A stretch of 64,000 bases of DNA from Tetmemena sp. SeJ-2015 (taxonomy: Eukaryota; Ciliophora; Spirotrichea; Sporadotrichida; Oxytrichidae), in NCBI GenBank assembly GCA_027382625.1, contig JAJKFJ010020792.1, forward strand, positions 62,001 to 126,000. Reading direction: 5' to 3'. Of the stretch, positions 35,458 to 49,359 are shown in pieces. The notes beneath the pieces were generated by a model, which had not been told where the DNA came from, ran no database searches, and saw only the letters and a program-made list of their open reading frames with translations. How positions within the stretch are numbered: the first letter of the stretch is position 1; every line of letters starts with the position of its first letter. Position numbers and translations under genes: made by a program.

Positions 35458-38400
35458 ATGCAATGTTCAAAACCAATGTTGAAATTCTTTTACCCTTTTT
35501 TTTTTTTAGGTGGGAGAAGAGACATCTAAGATATTAAAAAAAAGACTACACCTTTTAAAACAAATCATTTAAATTGGTGGTATGTTCCTTTTAAATATGT
35601 GACTACAACAAAATGGTTGATGGAATATTAAGCAAAAAATTATAAGAAGCCATGAGATATTTAAAAAATATAAATCCTTCACATAGCTTTTAAAGATAGG
35701 TTGGAGAAATGGGTTGTCTCGACTTTAAGAAAAATGAATAAATCCTCACTAAGTAAATACAATAAATTAAAAAAATCAAAAATTAAATATGTGAAAAGTA
35801 CAAATATGACGTGAATGACCCCCGCGTCCTTGATGAACTCTTTTCTTGAAATGTACTAAGCAAAATATTAAATCTTTGAGACTTTCTTTTTTTAATTATG
35901 TAAAAATTGCTAGTTATTAATCTTTCCTTCCTTTGGTAAAATAGTGTCTGCTAACTATCTAAGGAAAAAATAAAGTATTGATCAATCAATAAAGTATAAA
36001 TTTAAGCTCTTGATTTTTATAAATTTATTTCAATTTCAAATTATATTTCTTGATCAATCGATCACTACTACCTAAATAACAAATTTTCACATTAAAACTT
36101 TTGCTTCTCCTGCACTTTAAAAAATCAAAATGACCTCAAAGAACTACTCTGTTCACTCAACTCGACATAATTCACCATTGTCGATAAAGTTAAAACTATT
36201 ATCAATAATTTAAAAAGAAGTGATAATAATTGATATTAACTTATTTTTGGGGGAAAATCTTATCAGGGACTAAAATTACTGTTTTCTTGGTTATTTTTAT
36301 AATTTTACTTTAAAATAAGGAGAGTTTAACCCTTCCAAAAATTTTTCCTCGGGATAATTAAAAAATTTTTAATATAATAAGTTTTTATCACTAAATGGAA
36401 AACAAACCCCCCCAAAAATGGGGTTAAAAAAAAAAAAAGATAAAATTAAAAATTAAAATTTTTTTCAATTTTGGAAACTAAAAAATTTTTCATTTAAAAT
36501 TTTTGTTTTTAAAATGGTAATTTTAAAAAAATTTTCCCCAAAAATTTAAAACCCTATATTTTTATATTTAAAAAATTTTTTTTAAATTTTTTAATTGAAT
36601 TTTTATAATTTTTTTTTTGCTTTAAATTCCCTATCCAAACTTTAAAAATTTTTTTGCCCTTTCCCTGAAAATTATTAAAATTTGGGGAAATTTAAAACAA
36701 AAATTTCATGTTTAAAACCCATTTAAAAATTTTAAATTTTTTCCCTTAAAATTTTAAATACTCTCTTTTCCAAAATTTGTAGCCCAAAATTTAAAAAAAA
36801 AACTTTTTATTCCAAAAATTTTTCAGGAAATTCCCAAAAAGGGGAAAAAAAATAAAAAGTCTAAAAGGGTAGAAAGAAAAGGAAAACAAAAAATCTAAAA
36901 ATAAAGGCCTCCTTTTTTAAAAATAAAGTTTAAAAAAATAAAAAAAAAATAAAATTAATTAAACGATATCAAAAATTCCCTCTTAAAAATTCAAAAAAAT
37001 AGAAAAACCCTCCCAAAAAGATATTAAAAATTAAAATTTCTTCTTCAGGAAGAGAAATTTAAATTAGTGCCAAATCAGAATTTTTAAAAATTTTCAAAAA
37101 AAGTTTCTCAAAAATTTGGTTTAGAAAAAAATTTAAATTTTTAAATTTAAATTGGATTAAAAATTTTAAAAGTTTAAAAATTTAAACAAAGGAAGTTTTA
37201 TTTTTAAATTGCAAATCTGAAGAAATAAAATTATTTATTGGAATCTTATTTTGTTAACAAAAGAAAAAAATACCCAATTCTTTTTTTAAAATTGGAAATT
37301 AAATGATAAATTATATTGGACAATTTTGCATAATTATAGTAAAAGGGAATAGGGGAAAGGGTGATCAAGAAAATTATTTTAAAAAAATACAAATTTATAA
37401 ACAAGAAGAACTAACGGGGAAAAAGGGAATTTATTTTTCAATATTCCAGGGTCATTTTAACAGCTCTTGGTATTAAATTTTGGGAAGTCATATCTAATTT
37501 TTGAATTGTTCTATTCTTTGTTTGGGAGTTTGAAATTTTTTTTTTTTTCCTCTTTTCGCTTTTTTTTAATATTTTTTTAAATTTCAGAAGAAAAAATCTT
37601 CTATCCCAAAAAATTCTTTTAAAATTAACCCTTAACTTAAAAAAATTTTGGTTTAGTAAAACCATTGTTTTTTTTAGAAAAATTTTGGTTTTAATAAATT
37701 TGGGTTGGAGTCGAATTCGAAATCTTTAGCTGAATTTAACGGGGTGGCAATTTAGCATTTTTTCTCAAAACCCATTTTTTAAAATTAATTAATTCATTTT
37801 AAATTTTAAGGAATTAAATTTTAATTATCAACCAAATTTTTTTTTAATTTTAAATCACTTTTGTATTTTGAAACAAATTTAAAATGTCAACCCTAATGCA
37901 AACTTCTCTTTTTAGTATTTATTAGTTTAAATAAATTTTGTTTCTCTCAGCAAAGTTTAAAAATTTTTTTAAAGCCCAAAATTAAAATTAAATATGCTAA
38001 ATTCATTTTATGAAAAAAAATATAACCTTTGCGATTAACCCCTAAAATGATTTCCCCGTTTCCCAATTATGAGAAAAAATTTTTTTTTGGGTTCCTTAAT
38101 TTTTCCCAAAATTTTAAATTTTATTAATAAATTTTTTTAAATTAGATTTTTTTTTAAATTAAAAAAGTTTTTAGCAAAAAAACTATGCTGAGTTTCTGAT
38201 TAAATAAGGGAAATACCAAAGGGAAAATTTAACTTTCTGACCAATAGATTAAATTTTATTTTTCCCTTTTTTAAATTTTGGGAAAAAAAATATGAATAAA
38301 AAATGAAATTTTTTATAACCAAATTTTTTTCCCGGGCCCAAATTTTTCATTTAAAAGGGGTTCCCAAAATAAATTTGGGAAAAATGTTGAGCTACAATAA

Positions 38401-39119
38401 ATTCATAAGCCCCGGGTTTTAAGGTAATCAGGGGATTTTAACAATTTTAACCCTAATTTTTTTAAAAAAACCCTTTAAATTTTAAAAAAGGGGGTTTAAA
38501 AATAGCTTTTTTAGTTTGAACCTAAAATAATGTGTCTTTTATTCTGTTATAAATTAAAAGCATTATAAAATGTAGAAAAAGAATTAAAATTTTTGGTTTA
38601 TTAAGCAAATTTTTCCGTTTAGGAAAACGAGGCGGGGAATTTTAAAAATTTTAATTTTTAAAAGAAAAAATGGAAAGATCAAGAATTCGTTTAAAAATTG
38701 GGTAATGGGAAAAAAAGAGATTAAAAAAAATTTAAAAAAAAAAAAAATTAATCAATTACACATATCTATTTTACTGTCAAAGATAGAATAAAGGTAAGTA
38801 AGAGAAGAGAATTTGTAGATTTGAATATTTAGAATAATTATACTTTTAAGAATTAGGATTTAGGGCAAAAATAAAAGTTTCACCTTTTTAAAGGAAAAAC
38901 AATGGGTGAAAAATTTTGGGCATTAAAAAAAAAAGTATTAAAATTTTGACAGCCCTTGGGGTTTTTACTGATCTCTACAGAAATCCAATTCCCCAAAAAT
39001 TAGATTTAAATTATTGCTCAAAGAAACATTAATATTAAAACTAATCAATAATCCCCTTTTTAAACCCAATTAAACCAATTTTTGAGATGTTTAAAAAGTT
39101 TGAATTTTTTTTATAGATT
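35458..39119. other. AT-rich germline-limited DNA with corrupted homopolymer block
   Basis: No genes were seen. From about 36,300 the sequence becomes runs of A and T with G and C also in runs of 3-7, unlike the flanks. This looks like consensus error rather than biology. Confidence 0.6.
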
Positions 39120-39528
39120 TAGGGGGTAGAAATTTTAAAAAAAAAGAGAAAAATTTAAAAATATAATAAAATTTAAAAAAAAAATTTAAAAAAAAGGGGA
39201 GTTGAAGTGTCTCAAATTTTAATAAATTTTTAGACCCTTCGATTCAGCATAAAATTTTAAGAATTTTTACCTTGCAAATTTTTTTTTTTGAAATATTTTC
39301 CCGAAAAAGAAATTAAAAGCGACACAAGTTCTAATGAAAGGTTTTGGCAAAAACTTCTAAGAGGTGGTAAGAAGATGGTTAAAGAAGAATCTAATATTAA
39401 TTTTTAGATTAGCTATAGAACAAGCTGCAGATCAGTGGTAAATCTATGATTTAAACTGGCACAAAGTTGCAGATCCTCATTTTTTATTTTAACCAATCAC
39501 AGATTTTAAATAAAATTCCTACTATATA
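39120..39528 (-). mobile_element. MITE-like repeat, copy D (partly corrupted)
   Basis: Reverse-oriented relative to copy B at 51,973. The shared right end is ATAAAATTCCTACTATATA. The left third is recognisable but swollen with homopolymers, so its left edge is approximate. Confidence 0.7.
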
Positions 39529-39689
39529 AAGAATAGGTTTTTCATCTTATTTCTACAACCCATGAATCAATTCACTTATTTAATTTTATTTTAACGAAAT
39601 TCCAATTAAAAGCAGAAAAAATAAATTTCAAATAAATAATTTATTTTTAGTAACTTAATAGATTGTCTTTAATAAAATTAGGGCTAATT

Positions 39690-42420
39690 CTTTCAAAATA
39701 CATTTGAGCCTCCATAATAATAATAATAGCTGCAATAGTTTCTAGGTCAACAACAACTGGATCAATTCACTCCTCAATAACATATTGCAAAGTAAATTTT
39801 TGTTTTTAATTTTTATTGAGTTAGTCAATGCTTTGCTTGCTTAAATAGCTACTTTAAAACAAGCAAACAAGGAACTGCAACAAAATGCCACTAATCAAAA
39901 GGAAGACTCTTAAATCAAAGAAAAAACCCTTTAAAAATTAACCAAAAATCCCCCCTTTTTCTAAAATTTTAAAAATAAAGCTTAAAAATAGTGTTTTTAA
40001 AAAATTTCTTTGAAAAGAGGGAAAAAAATTTAAAAAAAAAAAAAAAAAATAAGGTTGAAACTTTTGGTTGGAAAAAAAAAAAATTTTTATTTCCCCTTAA
40101 AATCATTTAGCTTAATATTGCTCAGGCTAGATTCATTAAGGAAAATATTCTATTGACATCTTGCAAATTTTCTCTGTTCTGTTTGAGTCAGAGTGAAGAT
40201 TTAAAGGATCACACCCTTCTTCTTGACATTAATTTCCTTTAAATCTAGATTCCCTAATAAGGTAATATTAATATTTCTTAATGATAAAGAAAAATATAAG
40301 CCTATTCGTAGCTTGGACTATTTCGCCTAAAATAATTCAGAGATAAACTATGATTAAGACCAATACAATGAAAATTTAAATGATCAATAATTAAAGACTA
40401 GCAGATAAGACCTTTAACACATGTTACACTTTTTATTAATGTAAGTTCAAACTAGAATAAATTTGTACCAGAACCAACAACAGACTCCGATTCTTCAAAG
40501 CCAAATTATTCTCGAAAGATAGGACTCTTAGTAAATTATTAGCATTTTTATTTTTATAATATATATTCTAATTTAGCAAATGCAGGTTGAATAGAAATTG
40601 CCAGATATGTAGCATGAAGACTAGTAAAATATTTTTTCTCAGATTTTTAAAACAATGAATAATATTTTTATAGAAGCAAAATCTGAATAAACATTTTGTA
40701 TATATTCATCCTTGTGATTCCTACGAGGTATCTGCTTATTCTTATCTCGATAGCCAATAAATAAGTATACAAGAGGGAATCCAATCATCCACTCGGCCTC
40801 CTTTTAACTAACAAATCTATAAAGAACCAAATATTTTATAAGATGGGTAAATATCCAAGGATTTACCAATCTGCGAATCTGGATAAATAAAATTTGTTTT
40901 CTCCAAAAAGATTAACAGGAAGAGAATCACGCCGATATACTCAAAAGGAATAGAGATTTGCTGATAGCTAAGATTTTTAAAGCAATGAATGAAAAATGCA
41001 GAATTTTAAAACTTGGAACCTGTGTTAGACTGCTGTAATCTAATAGTTTAAACTTAAATAGTCAGATCTTTGGAATCTAAAGAAGAGGAAAAAGGTCAAG
41101 CAGAGTTTTAAATAAACAAAAATTTAACTATTTTATAATTACTTTAGAGAAGATCAAGCATTAAATCTCTTCAATTTATTATTTTTTAGCCTGATAAGCA
41201 GTTCACTGACGAAAATATAGAGGCTCTTTTACAATAGATTTAGTATATTTATTTTGAATTTATTATGCTGATTAAAAAAAGATTCTCTCTTTGAATACCA
41301 TATAGAACAACAAAAATGCTTCCCCTGAATTGTTGAGGTACTTTTTCAAAAACCCAGAGAATAAGTATGACAAAACTTAGTAGTAATTTTTATAATATTA
41401 TATAACTGAATGAGATATAAAAGTAGAAGAATCACAAAATTGACAGTAAAGAAGCAATTCTCTTTAAATTAAATTAAATGGTCATTTGCTTCCTTTATTT
41501 AAAATATAATTGAGTTTCATATCTAAATACATTAATGAGATATAATTTTTTATACGAAAATTTGGATTTCAATTTTCCTTTTAAGAAGGGAAGGAGGACT
41601 TGGTAGGAACTTATTTTTATTACGTTGATATAAATTGGAGAATAGTTAAGAAGATTCTGTGAGTTTTTTTTTTAATTTTATCATGCCTTGAATATGTTTT
41701 TCATTTAAGAATTATTTGTATTAACTCTGAATTACTTGATGAAGTTTGTAGGTATACGAAGCAAAATTCCCATCGAAAGCTCTCCGGAATTAAAGAGAGA
41801 AAATATTAATACAGAGTCGTTCGCGATCTCAAAATAAATAATAAATATTTTAAACTTTTTTTTTTCAAAAAAATTAAAGCTAGATAATGGAAGCGAACTA
41901 TCATTAGATTTACTGATTTATTAAAATTCAACTCATTTATCTGCTGTAATTTCTGCCTTTAAAAATGGTTTCTCAAAATCTTGAATAATAATGTCTTCTT
42001 TTTTGAAACTCATCTAAATAAATTTTATAAACTTTTTTAAAAATATATTTTTCTTACTTTTTAATAAAGTTAATATTAAGTTTTATATTTTTTATTTTTT
42101 TCTCTTGCTTAAATTAAATAAATTTTTAAATTTTTTTTAAATCTATTAATTTTCTTAAAAATTTAATTTTTTCTTAAATCTTTTATAAATTAAATAAGAT
42201 TTTATGTGCAATATTTGGCAGCATACTCTATTACTTCAATTACAAATGTTAGTAGAGACAAAAAATTTCTGACGAAATAGACTAAGCTGAAATTTAAGAA
42301 TATCTGAGACAAATCAAAATTCATTTACCAATTTATTCTTACTAAGTAGCAGCCATCAACCTTTTCTTGATTAATTTCTATAATAAGGATATATAAAAAA
42401 GAATAATTCAAAGGGGGAAT
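39690..42420 (+). CDS. Coding islands of an unrecognised Gln-rich coiled-coil gene
   Basis: These are fragmentary islands with coding character under TAA/TAG=Gln: PPQQQQQLQQFLGQQQLDQF (about 39,710), ANKELQQNATNQKEDSQIKE (about 39,860), NIAQARFIKENILL (about 40,120), DQDQYNENLNDQQLKTSRQD (about 40,350), QQQTPILQSQIILERQDS (about 40,480) and VEQKLPDMQHEDQ (about 40,590). Then come a ~155-codon open stretch at about 40,740-41,212 (QKDQQEENHADILKRNRDLL), PDKQFTDENIEALLQQ (about 41,195), NNKNASPELLRYFFKNPENK (about 41,310) and ISDEIDQAEIQEYLRQIKIH (about 42,270). They are plus-strand, collinear and separated by AT-rich inserts. Start, stop and joins are not resolved. They could be MDSs of one gene or a decayed gene. 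Confidence 0.45.
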
Positions 42421-42717
42421 TTATGTTAATTTAAATAGTATCTCCCATTAGCTATCATTTTTCCTAAGAGGATTAAGAAAATTATTTTAAGGGTCCAGAT
42501 TCTCTAAAAATAAACAGGTAGAATTAAAATCCAAATTATTTATAAGAAATTGTTCATTCAATCGTTTAATTTAGAAGTATTTGCGAACAGATGAATTGTT
42601 TAAAGTAAAAAATATTATGTCGATAAAGTAAATCTGAGTTCCAATTTATTTTCTTAAGAATGCATTTCAATATGGGACACTCTTTTATCTTCAACTTTCA
42701 ATATTATTTTGTCATTT

Positions 42718-43131
42718 TAGCTGAGAATTTAATAAAAAAGAGAATTAAATTAGATATTAAATTAAAATGATAAATGAGTGCAGTTGAAATGTGCCAGATT
42801 TAAATAATTATAAGACCATTCTATTCAGCATGAAATTCTAAGAACTTTTTTATCCTTTCAACTTTTGTGTGAAAGTTCTCAAAAAAGATTTTTAAGTGAT
42901 ACAAGTTTTAATGAAGATGATGATGAGGATTAAGAAGAATGCGTGATTCATATCTCGCTGCTGAGAGGTGCTGGGAAGATGATTAAAGATGAAACTCATA
43001 TTATTTTTTGATTCTCTATCGAGCAAGCTGCAAATCAGGGGTGAATCTGCAATTTCAACTGACACGAAGTTGCAACTCCCCATTTATTATTTTAACTAAT
43101 CGCAGATTTTAATTAAAATTCCAATTATATT
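42718..43131 (-). mobile_element. MITE-like repeat, copy C
   Basis: Reverse orientation to copy B. It ends with AATAAAAAAGAGAATTAAAT on the left and CGCAGATTTTAATTAAAATT on the right. It carries the conserved acidic stretch NEDDDEDQEECVIHI on the plus strand. Confidence 0.85.
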
Positions 43132-44419
43132 ATCTTTACTTTTGATAGGGCACAGAAACTACATATTTAATATAAACCTAATCAAAAAGTGCAAAGGTAT
43201 TTAAAAAGATGTTGTTGTTTTGTTTTATAAGGTAACATGGAGGATATTTTAAGACAAATGCCTTCTTCAAAGCACCTATCCGAATTCTAGATACCTCCAA
43301 AAGGAAAGGGACCGTTTTGAGCAGTTAAATCAAATAGTCTTAAAATTTCAGGGCTAAAGTTTCTTGATAAAATAGATCAATCAAATTTTAAGCAATAATT
43401 AAAGTCATAAACTTCTTAGTTCAAAGACAAATGTTTGTATAATATGTTTAATTATCATTATTCTATTCTAATCATAGAATTCTCTAAAATTTGATGTATT
43501 TATATTCCATTCATCATTTTTATGTTCTTAAATATTTTATGATTATTATTCTATAATTAACTTGATCAATTTTTTCTAGCATCAAGAATGTATCAGATAT
43601 TGATTCAAATTAATATTCGAGAGCTATTTTTTAGGTTTAGACCTGCTCTTCTTATTTTTAAGCAAAGAAAAATAAAAGATTTTTCCCATATTTTTCATTT
43701 AATAATTGACCGAATTTTAAAAATTGTCACTTTCTTGGTTTATTACCGATATCGTTTTAGGTGTTTAATATTTCCATATATTAGCTTCTTTGGGTGGATT
43801 ATCGTAGTTAAATTTTCAAAAATTCGGCTTATTCTTATAATTTCATGTCTAAAATTATTCAATTTGACAATGAAAACTTACTACAATTAAGCCTCCATCC
43901 CCGCTGGCATTCAAAAATAGGGGATTAAATTCTAATTCGAGCATTAAATATAGACTACCAAAAATAATTAATTTCATTATCTTAGTATGATATCTTACTC
44001 ATTTAAATTATTTGGTTGAATTAAAATTTATCCTTAAGATAAAATTTAAAAGCAGCTGGCATATCTATATAAATTTAGCTCACTTTTAAAATGTAGTATT
44101 CTTTTTTATAAATAAATTTAAATTTCATTTTAATTAAATTTAGGAATTTCTTCAGTCTCCCAAATAAATCAGTTTTATGAATTTGAAATATTTTAGCTCA
44201 TAATTGGACTCTTAATCTTCTCGATTGCTTTTAAAGGGAAATTTAAAATATTTATTTTTTAAAAAATAAAATTTTTTCTTGTTTGCTAAATGATCAATGA
44301 GCTCTAAAGAAATATATATAAAAAAATTTCTTGGAAAAAAATTCAACCCCCCCCCCCAAAAATTTTTTAAAATTTTTTTAAAAAAAAATTTTTAAAAAAA
44401 ATTTTTTTATTTTTGTTAA

Positions 44420-44450
<31 letters not shown>

Positions 44451-44916
44451 TTTTCCCTTTTTTAAAAAAAAAAAGGGGAAAAAAAAAAAAATTTTTTAAA
44501 AAATTTTTTTTTTAAAAAATTTTAAAAAAAAAAAAAAAATTTTTAAAAATTTTTTTTTTTGGGGTTTTTTTCCCCTTTTGGGGGTTTTTTAAAATATTTT
44601 TTTTCCCATTTTTAAAAATTTTTTTTTTTAAAAAAGGGGACAAAAAAAATTTTTTTTAAAAAAAAAAAAATTTTTTTTGGAAAATTTTTTTTAAAAAAAA
44701 CCCCAAATTTATTTTTGGGCCTTTTTTTTTCCTTTTTAAAATTTTAAAAAAAAAAAAAATTTTTTTTTAAAAAAATTTTTTTTTTGGGAAAAAAATTTTT
44801 AAACCTTTAAAAAGAAAAAATTTTTCCCAAAAAATTTTTTTAAAATTTTTTTAAATTTTTTTTTCCCTTTTTAAAAAAAATTTTTTTTTTTAAAAAAAAA
44901 TTTTTTAAAAAAAAAA

Positions 44917-44947
<31 letters not shown>

Positions 44948-46143
44948 TTTTTAAAGAATTTTAAATTGCAATATATAATTTTTCCAAAAGAGGGAAACTG
45001 AGAAAGAGTTAGAAGCGACAAAAAAAAGTAGATAAAAGTTTAGAAAATTCAAAGAAGCTCAAGGTTCGATAATAACTCTTCATTGAGGTTTGATGATGAA
45101 ATGGAAATTTTTTATAAATAACGCATGTTAATAGGTATGCTTGAGAAAGGGAGGAATAACTTATTTTAATTTCCACTATATTTTAACAAATATTATTTGC
45201 TAAGTTTTTACATAAAATAATTTATCTATATTTAAGATTTTTAATTATATGGAATGCTTAAATTGCCGTTTTAAAATGAATATAATTAATTTCTTCTCTA
45301 TTCTTGTTATTTTCTGCTTAAAAATGAAAGTAATTATAAAATTTGAATTTTTTAGATATAAATTTTATGACAGTCTCGCGATATATGAATGAAAGTAGCG
45401 AAGTGAAATCTTTCCAATTTATTCACAATAATGTTAAAAACTAATTTATTTTCTTGGAAATAAAATACTTTGCAGTATTTACCAATTAAATTGCAACAAT
45501 TATTTGAGCTTCATACCAATTTCTTTCAAGAAGTTCATAATTAATGATCTGTGCAAGATAATTGTGAAAACAATAATTACTGATTATAACAGAAAAGTAG
45601 ATTTTAATTAAATAAAAAAATGGAAATATCAAAGTATTGATAATAAAACATAAAAAAAGATAATAGTCATTAATTATTGAGGTATCTTAAATAAAATAAT
45701 TTTCTTATCGTTAGAGAATGCATTGAATTCTTAAAAATTGCTTAAAATTCTTAACAAAGATAGCCTAACTCATAGCTATAAACGACCAAAATCTGAATAA
45801 ATAACTTTTAATAAAAAGAGGAATGATATCTCGATAATTAGGGGTGATTTCTATTTGAGAATTTGAAATAATAAACTATCACCTCTGTCATATTTTTAAA
45901 CTCACTCTCTTTTTGATTTCAATAAAATTCTGGTTTTATATTGTGATTGAAATAAAGCAAGCACCTCAGACTCTTTAATAGCTCATATATATGATCTAAT
46001 CTGGACAAGTATTATATATTTTAAGTAAATAAAATACAAAAGTTTAATTTACTCTATCTGGGAGGCCATTTGCTTTAATATAAATTAATAGATGAAATAT
46101 AATAACAAAATTATAATATCAAATAACCTTATACAAACAGCAA
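43132..46143. other. AT-rich germline-limited DNA
   Basis: No convincing gene. 44,330-44,960 is an extreme homopolymer block. A short coding-like stretch near 43,320-43,430 (SLKISGLKFLDKIDQSNFKQ) may be one more island. A 100-codon open frame at 43,588 is Phe/Ile/Arg-rich and looks random. Confidence 0.5.
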
Positions 46144-46408
46144 TATAGTAGAAATTTTAATTAAAATCGGTGATTGGTTAAAATAATAAATGGAGAGTTG
46201 CAAATTCATGTCAGTTTAAATCCCAGATTTACCCCTGATCTGCACATTGTTCGGTATATTGTAAAAAATGTATATGAATTTCATCTTTAATCACTTCATC
46301 ATCATCTTCATTAATATTTAAATCTGAGACATTTCTACTCCCACTGATTTATTCCATTTTAATTTAATATCTAATTTAATTCTATTTTTTATTAAATTTT
46401 CACCTATA
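46144..46408 (+). mobile_element. MITE-like repeat, copy A (internally deleted)
   Basis: Same orientation as copy B and about 265 bp. It shares TTTTAATTAAAATCGGTGAT at the left and the right end TTTAATATCTAATTTAATTC, and lacks the middle ~150 bp. Confidence 0.85.
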
Positions 46409-47067
46409 ATAAAGAAAGAGTTTCATCTTTAAAATAATATTTCAAAGTTTGGCAAATAGAAACAATACGAATAAAATGAGAATCTATGTTAAAATTTATT
46501 ATAGACTCAGCATTAAATTTATTTTTCCTTTTAATTCACGCAAATAAGAAAAGAAATATGGATTGATAGAATATAGAAAATAATTTAAGTTTCAAAATCT
46601 CAAAACAGAGGAAGGAGAAATATTAAAATCTATTTTAATTCTTCTCTAAGCTTATTTTAGTTTGATGCTCGTAATTTATGATAATTTAATTAGTCGAGAT
46701 GAACCATTGATTTGTTAATTTATGCTAAATAGTAAAAGTAAGTTGATATTATTTGATTTGAGTTTACTTTAGCATTATAAATTTGAAATATTATGTATTT
46801 TAAATAAAGAAGATTTATGTCAGAGTCTATTTTAATAAACCCTCAGATTTATAAATATGAGCAAAATAAGAAATCTTATGGGAAAAATAATATTTTATTG
46901 GTAAATAAGGACAATTGATATTAAGAATTTTTTAACTTATTTTTAATAACTTTGACATACATGTTGAGAAATGGACAAAATGAAATTTAATGTATTTTTA
47001 AGAATTTAATTACATTAAATTAGGATGGTGAACAACGAGAACGATTATTAGCTATTGCAAGAAAATA

Positions 47068-47580
47068 GTTATTTAGGGCCTTTCCTCGACATTAAAATTT
47101 TATTATGAATAAAAGAAAAAGAAAATATATATTTATGGATAATTTTCGCTCCTTTATATAATTCTTCCAATTATAGAGGTGTATTTGAACATCTAAGGCT
47201 TTAAATTTTAATCCTAATTCTGTCAGTTAGAGGTCAGCTGCACCTAAATAAAATTTATATTTAAACTATTATTGTGCATTTGTCCTTAAAGTGCAATTTT
47301 GAAATAATTCAACGTTTTTGAATACATAACATGATTAAACTTTAAGCCCAAAGAAGTATATCTAAAAATTGCAGCGCTAGCCCCCTTATCATGAATTAAA
47401 TTTTGTAGATATACAAATGTTGAATTATTTCAAAATTGCACTTTAAGGACAAATACACAAAAATAGTTTAAATATAAATTTTATTTAGGTGCAGCTGACA
47501 GCGAAAATAATCCCATAAATATATACTTTCTTTTCTTTTATTCATTATAAAATTTTAATGTCGAGGAAAGGCCCCTATTT
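47068..47580. repeat. Interrupted palindrome, ~510 bp
   Basis: The outer arms share GGCCTTTCCTCGACATTAAA (left 47,079) with its reverse complement ending at about 47,573. The inner arms share TTAGGTGCAGCTGAC-type and TGCACTTTAAGGACAAAT-type sequence, around a central ~80 bp unpaired region. The left arm has an ~80 bp segment missing from the right arm. It resembles a foldback or long-TIR mobile element. No ORF. Confidence 0.85.
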
Positions 47581-49359
47581 TATTATAAATAAAGAAGCAA
47601 AAAATAAATAATCAATAATAGAATTCATAACGGCAATTATAGATATCCTTTTAATTGAATGTAGACAATTACTCTATATAGTTAGATGAGACTAGGAAAA
47701 AATTATTTTAAATTTATTTAATGCTTTTTAATTTTGTAATATTTCTAGATTGCTTGGATCGGGAGAGCAATATTTATCTAACTCTATAATAAAATGAATA
47801 TATTTAAACTCTAGTAGAGTAGGAGATATAGTAGATGCCTAAACCTAGATATAATCATTAAATTATTATATTCATAGGAAAACTTAAATCTATAATTGAT
47901 TATATAATAAATTCCAATTAAATCATAAAATTTGATTTTTAAAAAATAGTTACTGAAGAAATGCAGCACACAGGTGATAAAGTGGCTCTTACTCACGATA
48001 TGATAATTTTTTCGTTGCTAATAAAAATTAACATGAATTTTTTCCTTTTTAATAAATTGTACAGCTCGTAGCAGTAGTAAGTTAAGATTAGCCCATTCAT
48101 TCTCATATGCCATTTGAAAATGGAATTAATCAAATCGTGCCAGGTGTAATAACTGAAATCCCTGAATGCCTTTTTAGTTTATAGATTAATCTAATAATGA
48201 TTTATAGTGTCAAATTTAGGAGTTTTTCCGTGATAGTGAGACAAATTACAAGAGCAAGTTTAATTTACAAGTTGGAAAGAATCAGATTAAAGAATTATTT
48301 CTCTCTCCTATGCCTTAAATTATCCACAAAGCCAAAAAAAGCGGAGTATAAATTTCTGAGAACTCCTTTTAAAATAGTTTTAATAAAAAACTGTGTTAAA
48401 TATATAATTAAGCGTTGCTTCTAAAGTCTTGCAAGGCGAAAATATCCACTGAGATTTTAAACATGTGAATTAAACTCATCTCTCCACCAGACTTTTATTT
48501 CTCATTCAGTAACTTTTCCATAATAATTCTAACCTATAATGGGAGATATATAATATTTACCAGAATCTAGTTCCCTGATTAAACAAACGCGGAAAGTTAT
48601 TTAGAACCTGAATCTGTCTACACATCAATTTATAATGATACAACTAACAGAACTAATGATAGGAAAAATAAAATTATTTTAGGACAAACAAAAATAAAAT
48701 AATTTAATAGATTTAAAAGACAAACTCACTATGGCACAAATTGCTTAAACTTCATTCATTTTTCATTATATTCTTTGTAGGACAAAAATATTTTATAATT
48801 TTTTTAATTAGCTTTATCTTGTTAATAATGTCTATTAAAGACAGTTTTCTAATTTTCGAAACTTCTAGAGTTTACTATTCCTGAATAGAAGAATCAAAAA
48901 CTGAGAAAATTATTGAATTCATAGAGCTTAAGTTATATTCTGATATTCTATGAGTTAAATAAAAAATTTGTTTTTTTTAAATAATCAACGATGCTCCATA
49001 AATTTGCATTGGTTTATTAACAAATAATTTAAGGTCTTCATAATTTGAAAATGATCATTAATATTGCTATCATTAAGATGAATTAAATAAATTTTGAAGA
49101 CATACAATTCAACAATTAAATCTTAAAAATTGTTAAAAAATCTTTATAGACTTACATAAATTTAAGCTTATTACTACTCTCTAATGTTCAAAACCTTGAG
49201 TTCTGAATTTTAATTTCTCCCTCCCTCCTTTATTTACTTTTTTTTTAAATTCTTATTAAATGATGAGTAGAATTAGCCTGATGGTACATTTCAAAATAGT
49301 TTTTTTTATTAAAAAAAAGTAATAGTATAGACCTAAGTTAAGCCGACTACCAAAGAAAT
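47581..49359. other. AT-rich DNA upstream of the second PB1/FW gene
   Basis: Nothing recognisable. Open frames at 47,811 (minus) and 48,197 (plus) have random AT-rich composition. Confidence 0.4.

Noticed and set aside
36390..36430. CCCCAAAA-like telomeric motif
   Set aside because: Single occurrence inside a homopolymer-swollen block; no tandem telomeric repeat anywhere in the window.
43588..43890. 100-codon frame rich in Phe, Ile and Arg
   Set aside because: AT-rich random composition, no domain, no neighbouring coding islands in frame.
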